Positions 9,101 through 16,988 of a DNA stretch of 64,000 nt are shown piece after piece; the first letter of the stretch is position 1; the number at the start of each line of letters is the position of its first letter. Both the position numbers and the translations under genes were made by a program. Below the pieces are notes generated by a model. It saw only the letters and a list, made by a program, of their open reading frames with translations, had not been told where the DNA came from and made no database searches. The stretch covers positions 1,673,651 through 1,737,650 of the forward strand of contig NZ_LMKQ01000001.1 in the NCBI RefSeq assembly GCF_001421565.1, read 5' to 3'. The DNA is from Agromyces sp. Leaf222 (GTDB lineage: Bacteria > Actinomycetota > Actinomycetes > Actinomycetales > Microbacteriaceae).

Positions 9101-9307
9101 GCCACGCCCTCGCGCGGGCTCGCCTACACCGAGCGCGCCCAGCAGCCCTTCGACGACGAGGCCGATGCGGCGTTCCGCGACCGACTCGCCGAAGTGGGCA
9201 GGGTCATGGCCGGCTCGAGCTTCGAGGGCACGACCGAACCGGGTCACCGGTCGCGGTTCGGCTCATGGCAGTACCGCGTGCACCTCGTGCCGGCGGTCTC
9301 CGCATGA
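6143..9307 (+). CDS. adnA: AdnA-like helicase-nuclease subunit
   Basis: The protein has 1054 residues from the ATG at 6143. The N-terminal UvrD-like motor has Walker A GAPGSGKTT near residue 44 and a Walker B-like VVDDAQETTE near 255, where the usual DExQ is changed to DDAQ. The C-terminal RecB-like nuclease has GTIVHAVVEE, GTIDRIE, VIVDIKTG (catalytic Asp-x-Lys) and a QLAAYQLA segment. This is the architecture of AdnA, the partner of AdnB in the actinobacterial heterodimer that resects double-strand breaks. The length matches the mycobacterial protein (about 1050). The stop overlaps the next ATG (ATGA), so the subunits are translationally coupled. Assigning A versus B rests on gene order and on the weaker helicase motifs. 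Confidence 0.85.
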   Translation: MPSSTAPSQPDATLVAPDSAARAGGLAAGLVRRISEGVHHAVFGAPGSGKTTLAVELVADRVTRLGYGVDDVLVLCASRSTATALRDRIAVRLGVTTRGPLARTANSMAFQLVRAYTAAPVTLLTGGEHDRIVADLVEGGIRDGFGPEWPEPLTPEVRVLRGFRTELRDLLMRAVELGVDEHDLARLGEAAGRPEWVAAAAFMSEYADVKDQVRPNQFDSAELGAFAASIVRRSRVHPEASAALGPLAGLRMLVVDDAQETTEASASLIAAFAACGVQIVAIGDPDVASNGFRGGRPELLGSLSSMLDGAPVQRIELPTVHRGRPEIAEIVSGVRAHIGTALGGTHRSAALAGAEADAPADPLAPVLGIEAASSAAEHLAIASLLRERHLLDEVPWSQMAVVLRSGGDVPAVERALALADVPTAGAATGLALRDAPAAAALLTACSFVLGREPLTADLAVALLTGPLGRLDGIGLRRLRLALRHEELAAGGTRTGDELLVDALSAPGGFVTIDAAPGRRAARLAAVLDGAVQVARGGGTIEEVLWSLWEGGGLGTEWGRQAAGTGVLADEADRSLDAAVALFSAATRFVEREPGAPAVRFVDEVLASELPEDSLAPRRTAETVLVTTPQGVVGREFDVMVVAGLQDAVWPNLRPRGTLLHAGLLPRVTQAARSGSPLPGVESPAEVRASVRDDELRMFVLAVSRARRQVVLACTSNDDEQPSVLMGYARERVRPRRRPLQLRPLVGALRREAVTGDPESAAALALLAEEGVPGADPNEWYGLAGLSNEAPLVDLEGDPEASVQVSPSQIDRVEESPLGWFVDHIASPPSGVAASIGTIVHAVVEEIGARDDGETGVETIWAAVEERLKGVRFEAGWVAERERRGARRMAEGAAEYLGSFDDDAKLLLGAEGKFTITIDRVRITGTIDRIEASPDGTTVIVDIKTGRTAPTFAQTAAHPQLAAYQLAARESAVPSAGVLGGAKLVYVATPSRGLAYTERAQQPFDDEADAAFRDRLAEVGRVMAGSSFEGTTEPGHRSRFGSWQYRVHLVPAVSA

Positions 9308-12300
9308 GCGGCCTCCCGAATCGCCTGAGCGCCGCCGAGATCGCCACGCGTCTCGGCCTGCACCTGCCGACCCCCGAACAGCAGGCGGTCATCGAGGCAG
9401 ACCCGCACGGCGCCAGCATCGTGGTCGCCGGTGCAGGCAGCGGCAAGACCGAGACCATGGCCAACCGCGTCGTGTGGCTGCTCGCCAACGGCCATGTCGG
9501 CGTCGCCGACGTGCTCGGGCTCACCTTCACCCGCAAGGCCGCGGGCGAGCTCGCCGAGCGCGTGCGCGAGCGGGTGGCGCAGCTCGTGCACGAGGGCATC
9601 GCCGAGCTCGTCATCGACCCGCTCGAGTCGGCGACCGTGAGCACGTACCACTCGTTCGCGAGCGCGATCTACCGCGAGCACGCCATGCGCATCGGGCGGG
9701 AGCCCGACGCGACCGTGCTCGGCGAGGCATCCGCCTGGCTCCTCGCGCGATCGGTCGTGAGCGCCTCGGCCGACGACCGGCTCATCGAACTCGACGCCTC
9801 GCTCGACCGGGTGACGGGCGCGGCCCTGTCGCTGAGCCGCGCGCTCGCCGAGAACGTCGCCGACAGCCGCGACGTGCGCGCCTTCGCCCGTGACTTCCTC
9901 GCGATGCGCGGACTGCCGATCGAGGCCCCGCGCAAGCGCACCGACTTCGACTCGTTCGTCGGGGCGCTGGGCGTGGTCGATGCGTTGCCGCCCCTGCTCG
10001 AGCTCGCCGACGCCTATGCCGCGGCCAAGCGCGAGCGCGGCTACGTCGAGTTCTCCGACCAGGTGGCGCTCGCCCTGCAGATCTGCGTCGAGCATCCCGA
10101 TGTCGTCGTCGAGCACCGCGAGCGCTCGCGCACGGTGCTGCTCGACGAGTACCAGGACACCAGCGTCGTGCAGACGCGCCTGCTCGCCTCGCTGTTCGAG
10201 GGGCATCCGGTGATGGCGGTCGGCGACCCCGACCAGTCGATCTACGGATGGCGCGGCGCGAGCGCCGCCAACCTCGCGCGGTTCGACCGGGACTTCGGAA
10301 AGGGCGCTGCGTCGGTCTACCACCTGTCGACCAGCTGGCGGAACCCGCGCATCGTGCTCGATGCGGCGAACACCCTCATCTCCTCGCTCGACGCCGGTAT
10401 TCCGAAGGCGCCGCTCGCGCCCTCGCCGTTCGCGGGTGCCGGCCGACTCGACGTGGCCTGGGGCGAGACCATCGACGACGAGGCCGACCAGGTCGCGCGC
10501 TGGTTCGCCGAGCGGCTCGGGCGCAGCGGTCGCAGTGGCCGCGCCGCGGGCGATGCGAGCCTCGCAGCGAGGGGCAGGGCGTCCGGTGCCGAATCCGGGC
10601 CGGAGCACCAGGTGGCGTCCGCGCCGGCAGCGGCATCGGATGCGGCGGCGCAGAAGAGCGGGGCTCTGCTCTGTCGCACCTTCGCGAACGTCGATGTCTT
10701 CACGCATGCGCTGCGTGCTCATGGTGTACCCGTTCACGTGCTCGGCATGGCCGGGCTGCTCGACCAACCCGTCATCGCCGACCTCGTGTGCGTACTGCGA
10801 GTGCTGCACGACCCCACCGCCGGTGCCGAACTCGTGCGCGTGCTCGGCGGCGCCCGCTGGCGCATCGGTCCGGCCGACCTCAACGGGCTCCGCGACGTGG
10901 CCCGCTGGCTCGTCGATCGCGACCTCGCTCGCCGTCGTCTCGATGACGACGTGCGACGTGAGCTCCGGGCGTCGACCGCGGCAGAGGAGTCGCCGTCGAT
11001 CGTCGACGCGCTGGACTTCGTGCTCACGGCCCCCGACGACCATCGGGCGCTCGCGGGCATCAGCGCGACCGGCCTGGCCAGGCTCCGCCGCGCAGGCTCC
11101 CAGCTGCAGGCGCTCCGTCGGCGGGCAGGGCTCGGCCTCATCGACTTCGTGCACCTCGTGCAGCAGGAACTGCTCCTCGACATCGAGGTCGCCGCGAACG
11201 CCGACCAGCCGCTCGGCCGGCCGAGCCTCGAGGCGTTCGACGAACTGCTCGCCGGCTTCGCCGACGACTCGGAGCATCCGACGCTCGGGGCCTTCCTCGG
11301 CTGGCTGACCGAGGCCGAGCAACGAGACCGGCTCGCGCCGCGTCAAGACGAGCCGGAGCCGGGCGCCGTGCAGGTGCTCTCGATCCACGGTTCGAAGGGC
11401 CTCGAGTGGGACGTCGTGGCGGTGCCGCGCATGGTCGATCAGGAGATCCCGTCCAAGCCGCGCTCGGCCAAAGGCTGGCTCGCGTTCGGCGAGCTGCCGA
11501 ACGAGTTCAAGGGCGACCGCGACGAACTGCCCGAGCTCGGCTGGCGCGGCGTGCAGAGTCAGCGCGAGTTCGACGAGGCCGTCACGGCGTTCGCCGAAGA
11601 GAACCGCGAACGCCACGCCGACGAGGAACGACGCCTCGCCTACGTCGCCGTCACGCGTACCCGCTCCGACCTGCTGCTCAGCGGTTCGTGGTGGTCGACC
11701 CAGAAGACGGCACGGCCGCCGAGCGCCTTCCTGCGCGAACTGGCCGTCGCCGGCGTCATCGAGCCCGATCTGCTGCCGAGTGCACCGGCCGACGACGAGA
11801 ACCCGCGCGCCGATGCCGACGCGCGCGTGCAGTGGCCACTCGACCCGCTCGGGGCGCGCCGTCCGGGCGTGGTGCGCGCAGCCGACGCCGTGAGGCTCGC
11901 CGCCGACGGTCCGAGCGGTGCCGGCATCGGGCCGCAGCTCTCGTCCGAGCTGACCCTGCTCATCGAGGAACGGCGGCGTCGCCAGGCCGGGCCAGGGCCG
12001 ACGCCGATCCCGTCGCGCGTTCCAGCATCGCGGTTCAAGGACTACCTCGACGACCCGGAAGCCGTTGCCTCGCAACTGCGTCGACCCATGCCGCAACGGC
12101 CCTACCGAGCCACGCGCCTCGGCACCCTGTTCCACGAGTGGGTCGAGCACCGGTCCACCGGGGAGTCCGCTGCTGCCGCCGTCGACGACGGGCTGTTCGG
12201 CCTCGAGTTGCTCGGCGCGATCGACGAGGCCGAACGTCTCAGCCCCGTCGGCGGCGTCGCAGCGGGCGGTCTCGGTGCACTCGACGGCGCGCCGGGCGGC

Positions 12301-12753
12301 GAGCCGCTCGCCGCCCGCGATCCGCAGGCCACGGCCACCGACTCCGATCGACTCGCCGCACTCCGCGCCACGTTCGAGGCGTCGGAGTGGGGCGCTCGTC
12401 GTCCGCGCGAGGTCGAGATCGAACTGCATCTGCCGATCGACGAGCACGTGTTCGTCTGCAAGCTCGATGCCGTCTACGACGTGCCCGATGGCGGCGAACT
12501 CGCCGCCCGCGGCATCCGCTACCAGGTCGTCGACTGGAAGACCGGTCGCGCACCGCGCAACGCTCGCGACCTCGAGCTCAAGCAGACCCAGCTCGCGCTC
12601 TACCGCCTGGCCTACGCGGCATGGGCGGGCGTCTCACCCGACGAGGTCGACGCGGTGTTCTACTTCGTCGAAGACGATCGCGTCATCAGGCCCGACGAAC
12701 TCTACGACGAGGCCGCGCTGCGGAGCGCGTGGGCGGCGGCGGTCACCACCTGA
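9304..12753 (+). CDS. adnB: AdnB-like helicase-nuclease subunit
   Basis: The protein has 1149 residues from the ATG at 9304. It has a full SF1A motor: LPTPEQQAVI (Q motif), VAGAGSGKT at about 42-49, LTFTRKAAGEL, LLDEYQDT, GDPDQSIYGWRGA, LSIHGSKGLEWD and YVAVTRTR. The C-terminal nuclease has TLFHEWVEH, CKLDAVYD, VVDWKTGR and a QTQLALYRLAY segment. AdnB is the lead motor of the resection machine in mycobacteria. An Ala/Ser/Gly-rich insert of about 50 residues near 410-460 interrupts the motor core and looks disordered. It converges with the pseudokinase gene, with only 15 bases between stops and no clear terminator. Confidence 0.9.
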   Translation: MSGLPNRLSAAEIATRLGLHLPTPEQQAVIEADPHGASIVVAGAGSGKTETMANRVVWLLANGHVGVADVLGLTFTRKAAGELAERVRERVAQLVHEGIAELVIDPLESATVSTYHSFASAIYREHAMRIGREPDATVLGEASAWLLARSVVSASADDRLIELDASLDRVTGAALSLSRALAENVADSRDVRAFARDFLAMRGLPIEAPRKRTDFDSFVGALGVVDALPPLLELADAYAAAKRERGYVEFSDQVALALQICVEHPDVVVEHRERSRTVLLDEYQDTSVVQTRLLASLFEGHPVMAVGDPDQSIYGWRGASAANLARFDRDFGKGAASVYHLSTSWRNPRIVLDAANTLISSLDAGIPKAPLAPSPFAGAGRLDVAWGETIDDEADQVARWFAERLGRSGRSGRAAGDASLAARGRASGAESGPEHQVASAPAAASDAAAQKSGALLCRTFANVDVFTHALRAHGVPVHVLGMAGLLDQPVIADLVCVLRVLHDPTAGAELVRVLGGARWRIGPADLNGLRDVARWLVDRDLARRRLDDDVRRELRASTAAEESPSIVDALDFVLTAPDDHRALAGISATGLARLRRAGSQLQALRRRAGLGLIDFVHLVQQELLLDIEVAANADQPLGRPSLEAFDELLAGFADDSEHPTLGAFLGWLTEAEQRDRLAPRQDEPEPGAVQVLSIHGSKGLEWDVVAVPRMVDQEIPSKPRSAKGWLAFGELPNEFKGDRDELPELGWRGVQSQREFDEAVTAFAEENRERHADEERRLAYVAVTRTRSDLLLSGSWWSTQKTARPPSAFLRELAVAGVIEPDLLPSAPADDENPRADADARVQWPLDPLGARRPGVVRAADAVRLAADGPSGAGIGPQLSSELTLLIEERRRRQAGPGPTPIPSRVPASRFKDYLDDPEAVASQLRRPMPQRPYRATRLGTLFHEWVEHRSTGESAAAAVDDGLFGLELLGAIDEAERLSPVGGVAAGGLGALDGAPGGEPLAARDPQATATDSDRLAALRATFEASEWGARRPREVEIELHLPIDEHVFVCKLDAVYDVPDGGELAARGIRYQVVDWKTGRAPRNARDLELKQTQLALYRLAYAAWAGVSPDEVDAVFYFVEDDRVIRPDELYDEAALRSAWAAAVTT

Positions 12754-12768
12754 GCTGCGTGCGCCTGC

Positions 12769-14052
12769 TCAGGAGCCGGTGCGTCCGATCGGGCGTTCCT
12801 CGGTCTCGGAGTCGGCCGCGGCTTCGGAGCCACCGGAGCCATCGGGGCCGCCTGAGCCACCGGGGCCGCCTGATCCACCCGAGGCGCCGCCGGGTGCCGC
12901 GTCGCCCCAGTCGCTGAGGTCCAGCGGCATGGGCGCCGTCGCATCGGCCGACGGACGTGAGCGTTCGCCGCGCTCGCTCAGCTCGAACTCCGAGAAGTCG
13001 TAGCTGTCGGTCAGCAACGCCGAGCCCTGCTCGCGACCGGAGGCATCGCGGGCGGGCCCGGTGCGCGGGGTCTCGTCGAGCAGGCGCTCGACGCCGTCTA
13101 CCGTGAGGATCGGCCCGGTCTGGTGCGAGAGCGTCTCGGTCGTGCGGTCGTGCACGCTCGCGACGAGGTCGTCGAGCATCGAGACGGCGTCGTCGATGAT
13201 CGACTCGTCGCGGAGCTCAACGCCGTGCAGCAGCCAACGGGCGAGTTCGAGCTCGCCGTAGAGCAGCGCACGTTGCGGCAGGGCGGAGTCGGCGCCGCCG
13301 CCGCGTCCGACGACGTAGGCCTCGAGCGCGCGCTCGGCGGAGGGCCCGCGGGAGGTGAGCAGCCAGTGCAGGTCTCGGGCGGGGTCGCCGACGGCGAGCG
13401 CCGACCATCCGATGACCGCAGAGACGCGCTCGTCGTCGACGATGAACGAGTCGGACGTGAGCGCGCCGTTGACGACGGTCGTGCGGAACCGCCAGAGCGA
13501 CTCGTCGTCGGTGGCCTCCTCCCACCGTCGCAGCAGCGCTGCGGGCAGTCGACCGGTGTCGGAGGCGCGTCCGATGAGCTCGACGATGGAGTCGCGGGCT
13601 TCGCCGTCGCTCTCGCGCGGCAGGCCGGCATCGCCGACGAACCCCGAGGGCAGCGAGTGGATCGCCGCGATCGACGTGCCGACCGACTCGGCGATGCGGT
13701 CATCCGCGGTGAGGTCGTCTGCGGTGCGAACCTGCCCGGGCAGGAACTCGGTGACGACCGCACGGGTGCCGCCGAAGGGCGCCTGTCCGACGAAGGCGGG
13801 CACGGCGAAGGGCAGGCGAGAGCGGATGCCGGTGGTCATCGCCCTGAGGGCGACGAGGTCTGCCGACTGCTCGGTCTCGGCGCCCTGCGTTCGGGGCGCG
13901 CGGATGAGCAGGGTCCTGCCGTCGGCCGCGTGCAGCTCGACGGCGTCGAAGGCGCCGCCGGAGCCTCTGGTGTGGGCACGAGCCGCGGTGACCTCGAGGC
14001 CCGGAACCGCCGCCGTGGCCAACGCGGCTAGAGTGAGAGTGGGTCTGGCCAT
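12769..14052 (-). CDS. APH-fold pseudokinase in the adnAB-nudC locus
   Basis: The protein has 427 residues. The first ~300 fit the aminoglycoside/macrolide phosphotransferase fold (LPGQVRTADDL, SIAAIHSLPSG, VGDPARDLHWLL). Every key catalytic position is altered: where kinases have HGDL...N, this protein reads NGALTSDSF (His to Asn 195, Asp to Ala 197, Asn to Ser). The metal-binding Asp of the D-W/F segment is Gly (VIGWSA, about 215). It therefore should not phosphorylate and is better read as a pseudokinase or small-molecule binding protein. The C-terminal ~100 residues are acidic and Gly/Pro/Ser-rich. The start is the ATG at 14052, seven bases after TAAGCT. Confidence 0.8.
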   Translation of the reverse strand: MARPTLTLAALATAAVPGLEVTAARAHTRGSGGAFDAVELHAADGRTLLIRAPRTQGAETEQSADLVALRAMTTGIRSRLPFAVPAFVGQAPFGGTRAVVTEFLPGQVRTADDLTADDRIAESVGTSIAAIHSLPSGFVGDAGLPRESDGEARDSIVELIGRASDTGRLPAALLRRWEEATDDESLWRFRTTVVNGALTSDSFIVDDERVSAVIGWSALAVGDPARDLHWLLTSRGPSAERALEAYVVGRGGGADSALPQRALLYGELELARWLLHGVELRDESIIDDAVSMLDDLVASVHDRTTETLSHQTGPILTVDGVERLLDETPRTGPARDASGREQGSALLTDSYDFSEFELSERGERSRPSADATAPMPLDLSDWGDAAPGGASGGSGGPGGSGGPDGSGGSEAAADSETEERPIGRTGS

Positions 14053-14059
14053 GGCCAAC

Positions 14060-14065
14060 AGCTTA
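14060..14065 (-). promoter_or_regulatory. -10 hexamer TAAGCT, seven bases before the pseudokinase ATG
   Basis: The minus strand reads TAAGCT, GTTGGCC, ATG. The hexamer is part of the palindrome GCTTAAGC, so the plus strand also carries a TTAAGC toward nudC. Confidence 0.5.
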
Positions 14066-14139
14066 AGCAGGTGACTCGGTTGCCGCGGCGAGCGCCACGC
14101 CTTGCCGCCGACTCCGTCCCGACGCGAGAAAGAGGCGCC

Positions 14140-15132
14140 GTGCGCGAATCGACACCCCCGCCCCTCGCTCGGGCGCGCCTCGATCGAGACGGCGTCGGGC
14201 GTTCATCCGCCGATCGCGGCGACCGGTTCGACGTCGATGCCGACGCGCGGGTACTGCTGCTGCACGATGGCCGCGCGCTGCTCACCGAACGGGTCGAGGC
14301 CGTGTCGCCGGTGCTCGACCTGCGCCGGCCCACGGACATCTCGTCGGCCCTGGCTGCAGCCGGTCTCGAGCCGGCATCGTTGCGCTGCTACCTCGGTCGC
14401 GCCCTCGACGACGAGGGCGCCGCGGTGGCGGGCTCGCCGATCGAGGCCTGGGTGATCGGCGCCGAGGCCGCGGCGCGGCTCGAACCCGAGGAGGCCCGGT
14501 GGGTCGGCCTGCGCCAGGCTGCGCCGATGCTCTCCGATCGCGACTCCGGCCTCTTCACGCAGGCCACCGCGATCGTCAACTGGCACCGTTCGAGTGGGTT
14601 CTGCCCGCGGTGCGGTGCACCGACCGAGCCGATCGAGGCCGGCTGGTCGCGCCGGTGCACGAACGACGGCGGCCAGGTGTTCCCTCGCACCGATGCGGCG
14701 GTCATCGTGCTCGTGACCGATTCCGAGGACCGGGTGCTGCTGGGTTCGAACGCGATGTGGCAGTCCAACCGGTTCTCCCTGCTGGCCGGATTCGTCGAGC
14801 CGGGGGAGTCGCTCGAATCCGCGGTCGTGCGCGAGGTCGGCGAAGAGGCGGGGCTCGAGGTCGTCGACGTCGAATACGTGGCGTCGCAGCCGTGGCCGTT
14901 CCCCGCGAGCCTGATGCTGGGCTTCACGGCGCGCGCCGTCTCGGCCGAGGCCGCTGCCGCCGTCGCGCCCGACGGCGAGGAGATCCTCGAACTGCGCTGG
15001 TTCAGCCGCGACGAGCTCGCGGCCTCGCTTCCCGAGGTCGGGTTCCCCGGTCGGACCTCGATCGCGGGGTGGCTGCTCGAGCAGTGGTACGGCGGCCCGA
15101 TCGAGTCCTCGCCGCAGGGCTGGGGCGCGTGA
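14140..15132 (+). CDS. nudC: NAD(+)/NADH pyrophosphatase, Nudix family
   Basis: The protein has 330 residues from the GTG at 14140, chosen because GAAAGAGG lies five bases upstream; the longer in-frame start at 14071 has no such signal. Motifs: zinc-ribbon CPRCG, then RRCTNDGG, the Nudix box GFVEPGESLESAVVREVGEE with the catalytic Glu residues, and the NADH-specific SQPWPFPAS. It hydrolyses NAD(H) to NMN(H) and AMP and removes NAD caps from RNA (family knowledge). One oddity is that only three of the four expected zinc-ribbon Cys are visible (the second CxxC reads CTND). Its stop overlaps the GTG of the UvrD-like gene (GTGA). Confidence 0.93.
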   Translation: MRESTPPPLARARLDRDGVGRSSADRGDRFDVDADARVLLLHDGRALLTERVEAVSPVLDLRRPTDISSALAAAGLEPASLRCYLGRALDDEGAAVAGSPIEAWVIGAEAAARLEPEEARWVGLRQAAPMLSDRDSGLFTQATAIVNWHRSSGFCPRCGAPTEPIEAGWSRRCTNDGGQVFPRTDAAVIVLVTDSEDRVLLGSNAMWQSNRFSLLAGFVEPGESLESAVVREVGEEAGLEVVDVEYVASQPWPFPASLMLGFTARAVSAEAAAAVAPDGEEILELRWFSRDELAASLPEVGFPGRTSIAGWLLEQWYGGPIESSPQGWGA

Positions 15133-16988
15133 GCGCGGCATCCGACCCGTTGCTCGCGGATCTCGACGACGAGCAGCGCGTCGCGGCCGAGGCGCTGCTC
15201 GGTCCCGTGTGCATCCTCGCGGGTGCCGGAACGGGCAAGACCCGGGCGATCACGCACCGCATCGCCTACGGCGTCGCGAGCGGCACGTACGACCCGGCGC
15301 GCGTCATGGCGCTCACGTTCACGTCGCGTGCGGCCGCCGAGCTGCGCGAGCGCCTGCGCATGCTCGGTGCCGGAGGGGTACCGGTGCGCACCTTCCATGC
15401 CGCGGCCCTTGCGCAGCTCAACCACTTCTGGCCGCTCGTCGTCGGCGGCAGTGCGCCGCGGGTGCTCGAGTACAAGGGTCGGCTCCTCGGTGCCGCGGCG
15501 GAGTCGATCCGCCTGCGCGTCGACCAGCCGACGCTCCGCGACGTGGCCTCCGAGATCGAGTGGCGCAAGGTCGGACTGCTCACGCCGGAGGCCTACGAGG
15601 CCCGCCTGGCCGTTCGGGGAGCGCCGGGGTCGCTCGGCGCCGACCAGTTCCGCGACCTCGTCGCCGCCTACGAGCGCATCAAGGACGAGCGGCGCCAGCT
15701 CGACTTCGAAGACGTGCTGCTCGCCACCTCCGGCATGGTCGAGGCCGAGGCATCCGTCGCCATGCAGGTGCACGAGAGCTACCGGCACTTCGTCGTCGAC
15801 GAGTACCAGGACGTCTCGCCGGCGCAGCAGCACCTGCTCGACCTCTGGCTGGGCGATCGCAGCGAGCTCTGCGTGGTGGGCGACGCGAGCCAGACGATCT
15901 ACTCGTTCGCGGGCGCGACGCCCGAGTACCTGCTGGGCTTCGAGCGCCGGTTCTCGGATGCCACGGTCGTGCGTCTCGAGCGCAACTACCGTTCGACCGA
16001 GCCGATCGTCGAGGCCGCGAATCGGCTCATGCGCGGGCGCAACGGCGCACTGCAACTCCGCGCGGTCTCGGCTGAGCCGCCCGTCGATCAGGTCCCAGGC
16101 GAGCAGCCGCAAGGCGGCGCCGCCATCGCGGCGTCGACGACCACGAACGCGATTCCGGATGTCGCCGCCCCACGTTCCTCCTCGGCCCGAGCTCGTGGTG
16201 AGGAGCCCGTGATCACGTCGTACGCCGACGAGCTCGCCGAGGCGCGCGGGGTCGCGACCGTGATCCGCAACCGCATCGACGCCGGTGCGGCGCCCGAGCA
16301 GATCGCCGTGCTGATGCGCGTCAACTCCCAGTCGGCGATGCTCGAGCACGCCCTCGACGAGGTCGGCGTGGCTTCGCGCATCCGCGGCAACGTGCGGTTC
16401 TTCGATCAGCCGGAGGTGCGTCAGGCCGTTCAGGCGCTGCGGGCGGCGGCGCTGACGATCGCGAACGAACCCCTCTTCAAGTCGGTGAGCGACGTGCTGC
16501 GATCACTCGGATGGACCGCGCAGGCGCCCGACGGGCCCGGCGCAGTGCGCGGGCGATGGGAGTCGCTGAACGCGCTCGCCCGACTCGTCGACGACGCCCC
16601 GGCCGGCACGACGTTCCGCGCGTTCGCCGACGATCTTCGGGCACGTGCCGAGGCGCAGCACGAGCCGACCGTGCAGGCCGTCACCCTGGCGACGCTCCAC
16701 TCGGCGAAGGGCCTCGAGTGGGACGAGGTGCACATCGTCGGCCTGACCGAGGGCATGCTCCCGATCGCCTACGCGAAGGGCTTCGACGCGATCGACGAGG
16801 AGCGCCGCCTCTTCTACGTCGGCGTCACGCGGGCACGTCGGCGGCTGTCGCTGAGCTGGGCGCGCCTCGGCGGGCAGCAGCGGGCAGTGCGCGAGGAATC
16901 GCGATTCCTGCAGGAGCTCGGCACCCGCACGCCGGATGCTCAGCGTGCGCGCGACGCCGACCGACGGAGCCCCGCCGGTCGAAGCTGA
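15129..16988 (+). CDS. uvrD2: UvrD/PcrA-type SF1A DNA helicase (UvrD2-like, without HRDC)
   Basis: The protein has 619 residues from the GTG at 15129, which overlaps the nudC stop. Motifs: LDDEQRVAAEA, LAGAGTGKTRAITHR, LTFTSRAAAELR, VVDEYQDVS, GDASQTIYSFAGA, LERNYRST, TLHSAKGLEWDEV and YVGVTRARRR. Mycobacterial UvrD2 carries an HRDC domain after the motor; here the protein stops at GRS soon after motif VI, so HRDC is absent. A ~55-residue Ala/Ser/Pro-rich insert follows ALQLRAVSAEPP in domain 2. Its last 164 bases overlap antisense with the 3' end of the cyclodehydratase gene. Confidence 0.9.
   Translation: MSAASDPLLADLDDEQRVAAEALLGPVCILAGAGTGKTRAITHRIAYGVASGTYDPARVMALTFTSRAAAELRERLRMLGAGGVPVRTFHAAALAQLNHFWPLVVGGSAPRVLEYKGRLLGAAAESIRLRVDQPTLRDVASEIEWRKVGLLTPEAYEARLAVRGAPGSLGADQFRDLVAAYERIKDERRQLDFEDVLLATSGMVEAEASVAMQVHESYRHFVVDEYQDVSPAQQHLLDLWLGDRSELCVVGDASQTIYSFAGATPEYLLGFERRFSDATVVRLERNYRSTEPIVEAANRLMRGRNGALQLRAVSAEPPVDQVPGEQPQGGAAIAASTTTNAIPDVAAPRSSSARARGEEPVITSYADELAEARGVATVIRNRIDAGAAPEQIAVLMRVNSQSAMLEHALDEVGVASRIRGNVRFFDQPEVRQAVQALRAAALTIANEPLFKSVSDVLRSLGWTAQAPDGPGAVRGRWESLNALARLVDDAPAGTTFRAFADDLRARAEAQHEPTVQAVTLATLHSAKGLEWDEVHIVGLTEGMLPIAYAKGFDAIDEERRLFYVGVTRARRRLSLSWARLGGQQRAVREESRFLQELGTRTPDAQRARDADRRSPAGRS

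Noticed and set aside
9244..12447. 1067-codon minus-strand open frame opposite adnB (and a 794-codon one opposite adnA)
   Set aside because: GC-rich codon use keeps antisense frames open. The translations are Arg/Gly/Ala-rich, show no domain, and lie opposite proteins with complete motifs.
12769..14052. Macrolide or aminoglycoside phosphotransferase resistance gene
   Set aside because: The catalytic Asp, His, Asn and metal-binding Asp are all substituted, so antibiotic phosphorylation is unlikely.
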